This document shows positions 16,471 through 25,044 of a DNA stretch of 34,223 nt, one piece after another. Positions within the stretch are counted from its first letter, which is position 1. Each line of letters starts with the position of its first letter. The notes below the pieces were generated by a model that had not been told where the DNA came from, searched no databases, and saw nothing but the letters and a program-made list of their open reading frames with translations. The stretch spans positions 1-34,223 of the forward strand of contig JANXLV010000057.1 in assembly GCA_025355005.1 (NCBI GenBank), in the 5' to 3' direction. The position numbers were made by a program, and so were the translations under genes. The DNA comes from Myxococcales bacterium (GTDB taxonomy: Bacteria; Myxococcota_A; Polyangia; Polyangiales; Polyangiaceae).

Positions 16471-16493
16471 GACCTCGACCTCGACCTCGACCT
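16471..16493 (+). repeat. GACCTC hexanucleotide repeat upstream of kinase
   Basis: Nearly four copies of GACCTC run from 16471 to 16493, directly after the stop codon of the membrane-protein gene. The unit is nearly the same as the TCGACC repeat inside the 1005-residue protein gene. Here it is non-coding, unless the kinase starts at the upstream GTG (16444), where it would encode alternating Asp-Leu. Confidence 0.9.
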
Positions 16494-16538
16494 AAACCCG
16501 CTTTTTTACGGCCTGTTCCGGAAAGTTCCCGTGTTCGG

Positions 16539-16556
16539 GGAAGAACCTTTTCTTCC
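16539..16556 (+). promoter_or_regulatory. Inverted repeat in the kinase leader
   Basis: GGAAGAA (16539-16545) and TTCTTCC (16550-16556) form a perfect 7-bp inverted repeat with a CCTT spacer, ending 16 nt before the kinase ATG at 16573. A separate TTCCGGAA palindrome sits at 16516-16523. These could be an operator or an mRNA hairpin near the ribosome binding site; no T-run follows. Confidence 0.45.
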
Positions 16557-16572
16557 AGGCGTAGCCTCTCCC

Positions 16573-17769
16573 ATGGAGCTGCTTTCTGGTGCTGTCATCG
16601 ACCAGAAGTACCGGCTTGGGCGGCTGCTCGGTGAGGGCGGGATGGGCGCCGTCTACGAGGCCGACGATCTCCGCGATGGGAGCATCGTCGCCGTGAAGCT
16701 CCTTCGTGGCACCCTCGCGGATCCCGCGGCGCTGCAGCGCTTCGAGCGGGAGGCGCGCGCTCTCTACGAGCTGCGCCACGAGAGCCTCGTGCGCGTGCTC
16801 GACTACGCGGCGCATCCGTCGCACGCTTACTTCGTGATGGAGCTCGCGCCGGGCGTGAATCTCGGCGAGCTCGTGGCGATCGATGGTGCGCTGCGGCCCG
16901 AGCGCGTCGCGAGGATCGCGCTCGCGGTGCTGGGTGCGCTGGGCGCGGCGCATGCGCGCGGCATCATCCATCGTGACGTGAAGCCGCAGAACATCCAGGT
17001 GTCCGCCGTTGCGGGCGGCGACGCTGTTCGCCTGCTGGACTTCGGCCTCGCCAAGGATCTGGGCTCCGGGCACGCGCTCACCCAGGAGGGCATGGTGGTG
17101 GGCACCATGCAGTACATGGCGCCCGAGCAGGCAAAGGGCCTTGCCGTTGACTCGCGCGCGGACGTCTACGCGGTCGGGGCTTGCATGTATTATGCACTCA
17201 CCGGACGACGACCATTCGAGGGGCAGAACGGGCTTCCGCTGTATCGCGCGGTGCTCTCGGAGGCACCGAAGGCGCTCGCGTCCATTCGCTCGGACCTCTC
17301 GCCAATGCTCATCGCCATCGTCGAGCGCGCACTTGCCAAGGAGCCGGCGAAGCGCTTCCGCTCGGCCGAAGATCTGTCGCGCGCGCTGACCGCGTACCTG
17401 ATCGAGCTCGCCATTCCGTTTGCATCTTCGAGCGCGATCGCGCCCAGCCACCGCGGCCATACCGTGCCTCTCTCTGCGGTGACCATGATGAGCGCACCGG
17501 TCTCGCAGCCAAACCCTTCGAGTGGCTTCTCGAACGAAGCCATCACGATCAAGAAGCACGCGCCCATGGCCCCTCCCGACACACCCGTGCCGGACACGAC
17601 CCCCTCCGGCCCGCCGCCCGACGCCTGTCCGCCCACGCAGCGGTCCGGCGGAAAGGGCGCGCTGCTCGCCTCCGTGTTCGTGCTGGTGAGCCTGCTGCTC
17701 GCAGTGGGCGGCGCAGCGATGGTCCGCGCCGGCGGCCCCTCCCGCATCTACGCAGCGATCCCGCGCTGA
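16573..17769 (+). CDS. Eukaryote-like Ser/Thr protein kinase, membrane-anchored
   Basis: From the ATG at 16573 this is 398 residues. The kinase domain (about 13-275) has glycine loop GEGGMGAVYEA (20-30), catalytic Lys42 in VAVKLL, HRDVKPQN (133-140), DFG (156-158) and APE (183-185). The HRD Arg indicates activation-loop control. A Pro/Thr/Ser-rich linker and one membrane helix near 360-385 follow, with a very short tail outside. There is no extracytoplasmic PASTA or other sensor domain. An upstream GTG at 16444 would add 43 residues that read through the hexanucleotide repeat, and the kinase domain begins only after 16573. Substrates are unknown. Confidence 0.92.
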   Translation: MELLSGAVIDQKYRLGRLLGEGGMGAVYEADDLRDGSIVAVKLLRGTLADPAALQRFEREARALYELRHESLVRVLDYAAHPSHAYFVMELAPGVNLGELVAIDGALRPERVARIALAVLGALGAAHARGIIHRDVKPQNIQVSAVAGGDAVRLLDFGLAKDLGSGHALTQEGMVVGTMQYMAPEQAKGLAVDSRADVYAVGACMYYALTGRRPFEGQNGLPLYRAVLSEAPKALASIRSDLSPMLIAIVERALAKEPAKRFRSAEDLSRALTAYLIELAIPFASSSAIAPSHRGHTVPLSAVTMMSAPVSQPNPSSGFSNEAITIKKHAPMAPPDTPVPDTTPSGPPPDACPPTQRSGGKGALLASVFVLVSLLLAVGGAAMVRAGGPSRIYAAIPR

Positions 17770-17790
17770 CTTGGCCCGGCCTCGGGTGGC

Positions 17791-18384
17791 GTGCGACAAC
17801 GGGTTTCAGTGGACCTGTCCGCCGTTCCCCAGGGGTGGCTCGTGGTGGCGCTCTTCGCCGTGAGCAGCGTTGCTGCGGCGCAGGCGTTCTCTTCGTGGAT
17901 CTCGCGCTTCATCCGGCGCAGGCGGATCCTCTCGCGCGTCGCGCGCGCCGGTGGCGGGGAAAAAGAAGCTGCGATTTACCTGCAGGATGCAGGTTTCATC
18001 GTGCTCGGCACGCAGGTCGCGTCCACGTACACGCTCACGGTGGATGAGCGACCGATGGACATCGACGTGCGCGCCGACCTGGTGGTGGAGAAGGGCGCGC
18101 GGCGCTTCGTGGTGGAGGTGAAGACGGGAAAGTTGGCGCCACGACTCGACACGCCCGCCACGCGCCGCCAGCTGCTCGAGTACCAGCTTGCGTTCGAGGT
18201 GGACGGCGTCCTCCTGTTCGACGCGGAGGCGCGCGCCCTTCGCGCGATCTCGTTCCCGGAGCGCGCGGCGCGCTCTTCCCGGGGCAAAAGCGGGTGGCTC
18301 GTGCTCGCGATCGCCGCGCTGGCGGTGGCACTGACCGTGGGGCTCGCGTTCTTGTTATTGGCGGAAATCCCTGTTTCGCGGTGA
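17791..18384 (+). CDS. Membrane-anchored PD-(D/E)XK nuclease-like protein
   Basis: This is a 197-residue protein with a membrane helix at each end (about 15-33 and 168-190) and a PD-(D/E)XK-type core between them. The core shows an N-terminal helix Glu (GGGEKEAAIYLQDAGF), Asp in MDIDVRADLVVEKG (D90/D92/D96), the E-V-K triad in FVVEVKTGK (E109, K111) and a QLLEY motif (Q127, Y131) like RecB-family motif IV. The active site appears intact. The nuclease core would face the cytoplasm if both termini anchor as a hairpin. It starts with GTG at 17791, 21 nt after the kinase stop. A role in DNA uptake, phage defence or repair is possible, with no direct evidence for any. Confidence 0.75.
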   Translation: MRQRVSVDLSAVPQGWLVVALFAVSSVAAAQAFSSWISRFIRRRRILSRVARAGGGEKEAAIYLQDAGFIVLGTQVASTYTLTVDERPMDIDVRADLVVEKGARRFVVEVKTGKLAPRLDTPATRRQLLEYQLAFEVDGVLLFDAEARALRAISFPERAARSSRGKSGWLVLAIAALAVALTVGLAFLLLAEIPVSR

Positions 18385-18415
18385 TTTCGCGGGCGACCTC
18401 GACTACGAACGTACC

Positions 18416-19618
18416 GTGGATTCGCCTCTCACCTGGCTCCTCGACGGCGACGTTTTTGCGCCGTCGGCGCGCGGTCGCATGGACGTGCTCGTCGGCGGAG
18501 GAAAGATCCTCGCGATGGAGCCGGCTGCCGGCGCTGCGGCTCGCAAGAGCGGCGCTGGGCTGCCCGCGGTGACCCATGTCGAGCTCGCCGGCGCGCGCCT
18601 CATCCCCGGCCTCATCGACGCGCACGTGCATCTCACAGGCGGCGGCGGTGAGTCAGGTCCCGCGTCGCGCGTTCCCTCGGTCATGCTGTCGGCGCTCACA
18701 CGTGGCGGGGTCACCAGCGTCGTTGGCGTGCTCGGCACCGACGGCACGACGCGCAACGTCGCATCGCTCGTCGCCGCGACTCTTGGGCTACGCGCGCAGG
18801 GTCTCTCGGCATGGTGCTGGACTGGCAGCTACGAGGTGCCACCCATCACGTTGAGCGGGTCCGTGCGCTCGGACATCGTGTTCGTGGATCCCGTGCTCGG
18901 CGTGGGAGAGGTCGCCATCAGCGATCACCGCTCCTCGCAGCCCACGTTCGACGAGATCGCGCGCCTTGCCGCGGACTGCCACGTCGCTGGCATGATGAGC
19001 GGCAAGGCTGGCGTGCTGCATCTTCACGTTTGTGACGGCCCGCGCGGTCTGGACCTTCTGCGGCGCTGCCTTGCCGAGACTGAGCTCCCCGCGCGCGTCT
19101 TCCATCCCACGCACGTGAACCGCAAGAAGGCGCTCTTCGAGGAGGCGCTCGAGCTCGCGCGCAGCGGCGTCGTGGTCGACGTGACGGCGTTCCCCGTGGA
19201 GGAAGGCGAAGACGCGTGGTCCGCGCCGGACGCCATCACGCGCTACCTCGACAGCGGCGCACCCGGCGCGCATCTCACGGTCAGCTCCGACGGCGGCGGG
19301 TGTCTCCCCACCTTCGACAAGGGCGGGCGCATCGTCGCGATGGATGTGGGCAAGCCATCTGCGCTGGCCGACACCCTCGCCGAGCTGCTCCGCCGTGGTC
19401 GCTCGCTCGCGGACGTTCTGCCGGTCTTCACGGCGAACGTCGCAGGCCTCCTTCGCCTCACGAACAAGGGTGAGCTGCGCGTCGGGGCGGACGCGGATCT
19501 CGTCGTGCTCGGCACTGAGCACCAGGTGAGCGACGTGATATGCGGGGGCCGGTTCTTCGTTCGTGACGAGAAGGTCGTGGTGAGCGGGATGTTCGAGAGC
19601 GGTGAGACTTCAAGATGA
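18416..19618 (+). CDS. iadA: Isoaspartyl (beta-aspartyl) dipeptidase
   Basis: This 400-residue amidohydrolase should cleave beta-Asp-Arg, the dipeptide released from cyanophycin, to Asp and Arg. Metal and substrate residues align with E. coli IadA from memory: H70 and H72 (DAHVHL), E79 (GGGES), Y139, R172 (SDHRS), H204 (HLHVCDG), H233 and R236 (PTHVNR), catalytic D292 (SSDGGG). The position of the usual carbamylated lysine appears to be Glu165 (GVGEVAISD). The start is a GTG at 18416. The stop overlaps the cyanophycinase ATG (ATGA). It begins the cyanophycin operon. No strong promoter was identified in the 31-bp gap upstream. Confidence 0.93.
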   Translation: MDSPLTWLLDGDVFAPSARGRMDVLVGGGKILAMEPAAGAAARKSGAGLPAVTHVELAGARLIPGLIDAHVHLTGGGGESGPASRVPSVMLSALTRGGVTSVVGVLGTDGTTRNVASLVAATLGLRAQGLSAWCWTGSYEVPPITLSGSVRSDIVFVDPVLGVGEVAISDHRSSQPTFDEIARLAADCHVAGMMSGKAGVLHLHVCDGPRGLDLLRRCLAETELPARVFHPTHVNRKKALFEEALELARSGVVVDVTAFPVEEGEDAWSAPDAITRYLDSGAPGAHLTVSSDGGGCLPTFDKGGRIVAMDVGKPSALADTLAELLRRGRSLADVLPVFTANVAGLLRLTNKGELRVGADADLVVLGTEHQVSDVICGGRFFVRDEKVVVSGMFESGETSR

Positions 19619-20442
19619 GCCCTGCAAAGATCGAAGGCGAAAAGAAGCGCGGCTTCATCGTGCCGGTGGGCGGCGCGGAGGACAAGGACGGCAACGCCGA
19701 CATCCTGCGCAAGTTCATCGAAGTCTCCGGCGGCAGGTCCGCACGCATCGTCATCATTCCCACCGCCTCCACTCTCGAGGACACGGGCCGCCGTTACGAG
19801 AAGCTCTTTCGCAAGCTGGGGGCGGACGAGGCCAAGTCGCTCCCCGTCGACACGCGCGACGACGCAGGCAAGGCCGAGTGGCTCGACTACATCGAGCGCG
19901 CGAACGCGATCTTCATCACCGGTGGCAACCAGCTACGACTCACCACGATCATCGGCGGCACGCCCATGGCGAAGGCCATCCGGCGCGCGAACGCACGCGG
20001 CGTCACCGTGGGCGGGACCAGCGCGGGCGCTGCGATCCTGAGCGAGCACATGATCGCGTACGGCGCGGAGGGGCACACGCCGCACGCGGGCCGCGTCACG
20101 CTGGTGCCGGGGTTCGGCCTCACGAACCGCATCATGATCGATCAGCATTTCCGCCAGCGTGATCGCCTGGGCCGCCTGCTGACGGCGCTCGCCTACAACC
20201 CCTTCGCTGTCGGCGTCGGCCTGGACGAGGACACCGCGGCGTTCATCGACCACACGAAGAAGCTCCACGTCGTGGGGGCCGGCGCGATCACCGTGGTGGA
20301 CGCGGGCGAGCTCTCGCATTCATCCATCGCCGAGACCAAGGAGGGCCGCCCCGTGTGCATGACCAACGTGCGCCTCCACGTCCTGATCGACGGTGGCACC
20401 TTCGACCTCGAGACCCGACGCGCCGCTCCCGGCGAGCACTGA
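19615..20442 (+). CDS. cphB: Cyanophycinase
   Basis: This 275-residue serine peptidase of the S51 family hydrolyses cyanophycin (multi-L-arginyl-poly-L-aspartate) to beta-Asp-Arg dipeptides. The nucleophile Ser136 lies in VGGTSAGAA; His178 (IDQHFRQRDRLGR) and Glu205 (VGLDEDTA) complete the triad. All three are offset by +4 from Ser132/His174/Glu201 of the Synechocystis enzyme. ITGGNQLRL and HPTS-like substrate loops are also family-typical. There is no signal peptide, so it acts on intracellular granules. The start overlaps iadA by 4 nt, and cphA begins 15 nt downstream. Degradation and synthesis are thus in one transcript. Confidence 0.95.
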   Translation: MSPAKIEGEKKRGFIVPVGGAEDKDGNADILRKFIEVSGGRSARIVIIPTASTLEDTGRRYEKLFRKLGADEAKSLPVDTRDDAGKAEWLDYIERANAIFITGGNQLRLTTIIGGTPMAKAIRRANARGVTVGGTSAGAAILSEHMIAYGAEGHTPHAGRVTLVPGFGLTNRIMIDQHFRQRDRLGRLLTALAYNPFAVGVGLDEDTAAFIDHTKKLHVVGAGAITVVDAGELSHSSIAETKEGRPVCMTNVRLHVLIDGGTFDLETRRAAPGEH

Positions 20443-20457
20443 GCAAAGGCCTCCATC

Positions 20458-22425
20458 ATGGAACTCACCGAGCGACGCGTCTATCGCGGCCCCAGCCTGT
20501 ACGCCCACTTCCCCGTGATGCGACTCACCGTCGACCTCGGCGCGCTCGAGGCGTGGCCCAGCGCGAAGATCCCAGGCTTCGTCGACGGCCTGCTCGTCGC
20601 CGTTCCCAGCCTGAAGCAGCACACGTGCTCGTTCGATTCCCCCGGCGGCTTCGTCCGGCGCCTCACCGAGGATGGCGGCACGTGGCTAGGGCACGTGCTC
20701 GAGCACGTGGCGATCGAGCTGCAGGTCCTCACTGGCGCCAACGTGTCGTTCGGCAAGACGCGCGGCGAAGGCGCACCCGGCCGCTATCACGTCATCTTCG
20801 AGTTCGAGGAGGAGCGCGTGGGCGAGGCTGCGAGCAACCTCGCGCTGTCGCTCTTGCACAGCCTGCTGCCGGCGGATCTGCGACCGAAGGACACGCGCGA
20901 GCCCGATGCCGCAAGCGACGCCGCCCCGTTCGATTTCGGAACCGAGCTCGTGGAGCTCATCGCGTTCGCGCAGCGTCGCCAGCTTGGTCCGTCGACCGGC
21001 TCGCTCGTGCGCGCAGCCGAGGCGCGGGACATCCCATGGATGCGCCTGAACGACTACAGCCTGGTGCAGCTAGGCCAGGGCAAGTACCAGAAGCGCATCC
21101 AGGCCACGGTCACGTCGGAGACGCGGCACATCGCCGTCGAGATCGCGTCCGACAAGGAAGAGACCAACCGGATCCTGGGTGAGCTGGGATTGCCCGTGCC
21201 GCGCCAGCGCCTCGTGCGCTCGCCGGAGGCCGCCGTGAGCGCCGCGGGTCGCCTGGGCTATCCCGTCGTCGTGAAGCCGCTGGATGCGAACCACGGGCGC
21301 GGCGTCTCGCTCGATCTCAAGACGGACGCGGACGTGCGGGCGGCCTTCGAGAAGGCGCGCGAGCACTCGCGCAGCGTCATCGTAGAGAACTTCCTCGCGG
21401 GCTTCGATCACCGCATGCTCGTGATCGGCGGCGAGCTCGTCGCGGTCGCGAAGCGCGTGCCCGGCCACGTCGTGGGTGACGGTGAGCACACAATCGCGGA
21501 GCTTGTGGACATCGTGAACCGCGACCCGCGGCGCGGCATCGGCCACGAGAAGGTGCTCACGCGCATCGAGCTCGACGCCCAGGCCGACCGCCTGATGGCG
21601 CACAAGAACGTGACCAAGGAGAGCGTGCTCCCCAAGGGCGAGATCTTCTTCCTGCGCGGCACGGGCAACCTGTCCACGGGCGGCACTGCGATCGACCTGA
21701 CGGACGTGGTGCATCCCGACAACCGCGACATGGCGGTGCGCGCGGCAAAGGCGATCGGCCTGGACGTGTGCGGCGTGGACTTCATCACTCCCGACGTCAC
21801 GGAGAGCCACCGCGAGGTCGGCGGCGGCATCTGCGAGGTGAACGCTGCGCCGGGCTTCCGCATGCACGTGGCGCCCACCGAAGGAAAGCCGCGCGACGTG
21901 GCCGGCCCCGTGATGGACATGCTCTTTCCGAAGGGCACGCCAGCGCGCATCCCGATCGCGGCCATCACTGGCACGAACGGCAAGACCACGACGGCGCGCA
22001 TGCTCGCGCACATCCAGAAGATGAACGGGCACACCGTGGGCCTCACCACCACGGATGGCGTGTACATCGACGGCGAGCGTACGGTCACGGGCGACATGAC
22101 GGGTCCGAAGTCCGCGCAGATGGTCCTCGGTGATCCGTCCGTGGACCTGGCAGTGCTCGAGACCGCGCGCGGCGGCCTGCTCCGCGCGGGCATGGGCTAC
22201 CGCGAGTGCAATGTCGGCGCCGTGCTCAACGTAGCGGCGGACCACCTGGGGCTCGGCGGGATCGACACGATCGAGCAGCTCGCAGAGGTGAAGCGCATCG
22301 TCGTGGAGGTCGCGCGTGACTGCGCGGTCCTCAACGCTGACGACCTCTCGTGCCTTCGCATGGCCGATCACACGAAGGCCACGCGCATCGCATACGTCAC
22401 GATGAACCCGCGCCACGACTCGTGA
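20458..22425 (+). pseudogene. cphA: Cyanophycin synthetase, 5' part, interrupted by a -1 frameshift
   Basis: This frame encodes 655 residues. They comprise the CphA-specific N-terminal domain (about 1-160), an ATP-grasp domain (about 215-485; K273 in VVKPLDANHGRGVSL, metal/ATP residues in GGICEVNAAPGFR) and the first part of the Mur-ligase domain with ATP loop GTNGKTTT (505-512) and LETARGGLLR (567-576). CphA condenses Asp and Arg into cyanophycin using ATP. Translation stops at TGA 22423-22425 after NPRHDS, although the family continues. The remainder is in the -1 frame immediately downstream. One extra C near 22419 would give NPRHDLVKKHLRAGG and a 942-residue protein of normal architecture. 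It could be a true mutation, an assembly error, or a split gene kept alive by reinitiation. Confidence 0.9.
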
Positions 22426-23285
22426 AGAAGCACCTGCGCGCCGGTGGACTGGCCGCGGTGCTGGAAGAGGGCATCAACGGGCACATGATCACCCTGTACG
22501 ACAAGGGCGCGCACCTGCCCTTGCTCTGGACGCACCTGATCCCCGCCACGCTCGAAGGCAAGGCGATGCACAACGTGCAGAATGCAATGTTCGCCGCCGT
22601 GATGGCCTACGCGATGGGCGTGCGCGTGGAGAACATCCGGCAGGGTCTGCGTACCTTCGACACCTCGTATTTTCAGGTCCCCGGGCGCACGAACGTCTTC
22701 GACGGGCTGCCGTTCAAGGTCATCCTGGACTACGGTCACAACCCCGCCGCCGTCGCCGCGATGACGGACCTCCTGACGCGGATGGAGTGCAGCGGGCGTC
22801 GCATTTGCGTGCTCTCCGCTCCGGGCGACCGGCGCGACGAGGACATCAAGGCCATGGCCAGGGTGATCGGAAAGACGTTCGACCACGTCATTCTTCGCCG
22901 CGACGACGACCTGCGCGGACGCGCTGCGGAGGAGGTCCCGCGAATGATGGAGGCGGAGCTCGGCGCGATGGGCGTTCCGAAGGAGCGCGTGCAGGTGATC
23001 CCGGACGAGCAAGAGTCCATCAACGCGGCGCTCGAGATGGGACGCCGCGGCGATCTGCTCCTGCTGTTCGCGGACAAAATCTCGCGCAGCTGGAAGCAGG
23101 TGATCTACTTCAAGCCCAACGAGCCACAGCACCGCGCGAAGAGCAATCCGCCTCCGTCGCTCCATGACACGGCGGCGCTCACGGCGAGCACGCCTCCGGC
23201 CACCGCGAGCGACGTGCTCCTCGACGGCGCGCAGGTCATCGAGGACGAGCGCGGCGTGAGGCTCGCCCGTGAGCAGGACGACTGA
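22422..23285 (+). pseudogene. cphA: Cyanophycin synthetase, 3' part (Mur-ligase C-terminal half)
   Basis: This is the continuation of CphA in the -1 frame, 287 residues: VKKHLRAGGLAAVLEEGING, then LEGKAMHNVQNAMFAAVMAYA, then the Mur-ligase C-terminal domain (VILDYGHNPAAVAAMTD, VLSAPGDRRDEDI, DDLRGRAAEEVPRMM). A Pro/Ser/Thr-rich tail ends it. The first codon given here is a GTG at 22422 that overlaps the upstream TGA (GTGA), so reinitiation could in principle make this half as a separate polypeptide. There is no SD before it. Codon use and conservation look undamaged, suggesting the break is recent, an error, or tolerated. Confidence 0.88.
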
Positions 23286-23298
23286 GAGATAGAACCGA

Positions 23299-25023
23299 GT
23301 GCTCCTCGTCGATGCCCGTCGCCTGACTGGACCAAACCACATCTCCCGCGCACCGCTCGTGATCGTGGAGCTCACGCTCGAGCGCGACGAGACCGTGGAC
23401 GCGGTGCGCGCCGTCTATCTCACGGAGCTGTCGCGAATGCGCGTGGTCCTGGGCATGGACGGGGTCGTCGCGCTGGTCACGCGACCGCATCACCGCGGCT
23501 GCGTGCTTGCCTACGAATCACCAGTGGACACGATGCTCGCATGCGCGGAGATGAGCGAGTGGGCGGCGCTGTCCGCTGCGGAGCTCATGGCGGCGCGCCC
23601 TGCCCTTCTCCTCGCGCCGAAGCTCGCGGAGATCGCGGCGATGCTGGACGAGCAGCGCAGCGCGCGGCTCCTTCTGCTGCAGGCCGAGGCGGCGCGACGC
23701 GACCTACCATTCCTGTGGGACGACGAGACGCTGGCGCTGGGCATGGGCGCGCGGTCCGCGTCGTTTCCGATCATGCCGCGAAGCGCGCTCCCCGACGTGG
23801 GCGACGTTGCGTGGGACACGCTGGGCCGCATCCCCGTTGCGCTCGTGACGGGGACGAATGGCAAGACCACGTCGTCGCGCCTGCTCGCACGGATCGCGCA
23901 GGAAACAGGCCTCCACGTGGGCTCTGCGTCCACGGGCGGAGTCACGGTGAACGGCGGAGTCGTCCTGACGGGGGACTGGACCGGCCCCGCGGCGGCGCGG
24001 ATCGTGCTGGGTCGAAAGGACGTAGAGCTCGCCGTCCTCGAGACCGCGCGAGGCGGCATCCTGCGTCGCGGCCTTGCGGTGTCGGACTGCGACGTGGCGC
24101 TCATCACCAATGTGAGCGACGACCACTTGGGGCTCTACGGTATCGACGACATCGACGCGATGGTGAACGTGAAGGCGACCATCACACGGGCGGTCCGCGA
24201 AAATGGCGCCGCTGTGTTGTCTGCGCACGACGCAAGGCTCGTCGCGCTGGCTCGTGGGCTCTCGTGCGAGACGATCTTCTTTGCCGATCTTGATGCGACG
24301 GCGGAAGGCGACGGCGCACGAGGGGTGATCGCGGAGGCTCTTGCGCGCGGGGCTCGGGCGGTCTTCACGCAGGGCGGCTCCATCGTGACTGCGAAGGGTG
24401 ATGCCGAAACCGCGCTCATGCGCATCGACGCGATCCCGATCACGTTTGGCGGCGCCGCTTCGTACAACGTGAGGAATGCGCTGGGCGCGGTGGCTGCGGC
24501 GCTCGCGCTAGGCCTCGCGCGCGCTGCGATTGTCAGTGCGCTGGGCGCGTTCACCATGCAAGACAACCCAGGGCGTGGGCAGCTCAGCGAGCACGGCGGC
24601 GTGCGCGTGTTGCTCGACTTCGGACACAACCCGGACAGCGTGCGTGCGGTGATGCAGCTCGTGTCGCGCCTTCGCGACGCGCGCAGTCCGCGCGGCAAGC
24701 TCACGGTGGTGACGGGCAGCCCTGGCGACCGGCCCGATCGCGAGCTCGCGGACATCTGCGCCGCGCTCCACGACGCCCGGCCCGACAGGATCCTGGTGCG
24801 AGAGCTGCCGCACCACCTCCGCGGACGCGCGCCGCTCGAGATCCCAGGCATCTTCCGGCGCGAGCTCCTTCTTCTGGGCTTTCCGGAGGCGTCGTTCGCG
24901 CTCGTCGGTTCGGAGGTCCTCGCGCTGGAGACCACACTGGCGGACGCCAAACCAGGCGACTTCATCGTGGTGCTCGTCCACGTCGAGGAAGAGGAGACAC
25001 GCGCGTTCCTCTCCGCGCTCTAG
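23299..25023 (+). CDS. CphA-like Mur ligase lacking ATP-grasp domain
   Basis: This 574-residue paralogue of the preceding gene begins DARRLTGPNHISRAPLVIVE, like the CphA N-terminus (CphA: RRVYRGPSLYAHFPVMRL). It has no ATP-grasp domain. Instead about 100 residues of helical sequence lead straight to a Mur-ligase module: ATP loop GTNGKTTS (185-192), DVELAVLETARGGILRRGLA, TNVSDDHLGLYGIDDID, and the C-terminal domain with LLDFGHNPDSVRAVMQLVSR and GSPGDRPDRELADI. The Mur-type active site looks intact. In CphA this half adds Arg to the beta-carboxyl of Asp, so this protein may add Arg or work with CphA as a partner subunit. The start is GTG 23299 with GAGAG upstream, 13 nt after cphA. Confidence 0.85.
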   Translation: MLLVDARRLTGPNHISRAPLVIVELTLERDETVDAVRAVYLTELSRMRVVLGMDGVVALVTRPHHRGCVLAYESPVDTMLACAEMSEWAALSAAELMAARPALLLAPKLAEIAAMLDEQRSARLLLLQAEAARRDLPFLWDDETLALGMGARSASFPIMPRSALPDVGDVAWDTLGRIPVALVTGTNGKTTSSRLLARIAQETGLHVGSASTGGVTVNGGVVLTGDWTGPAAARIVLGRKDVELAVLETARGGILRRGLAVSDCDVALITNVSDDHLGLYGIDDIDAMVNVKATITRAVRENGAAVLSAHDARLVALARGLSCETIFFADLDATAEGDGARGVIAEALARGARAVFTQGGSIVTAKGDAETALMRIDAIPITFGGAASYNVRNALGAVAAALALGLARAAIVSALGAFTMQDNPGRGQLSEHGGVRVLLDFGHNPDSVRAVMQLVSRLRDARSPRGKLTVVTGSPGDRPDRELADICAALHDARPDRILVRELPHHLRGRAPLEIPGIFRRELLLLGFPEASFALVGSEVLALETTLADAKPGDFIVVLVHVEEEETRAFLSAL

Positions 25024-25044
25024 AATTTTCACGGAGGTGATACG

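Noticed and set aside
16444..16572. Upstream GTG start for the Ser/Thr kinase
   Set aside because: It would overlap the previous gene and add a repeat-encoded Asp-Leu stretch; the kinase domain begins just after the ATG at 16573.
22400..22425. Programmed -1 frameshift in cphA
   Set aside because: No X-XXY-YYZ slippery heptamer, no SD-like stimulator and no clear downstream pseudoknot; a lost base or a split gene explains the data better.
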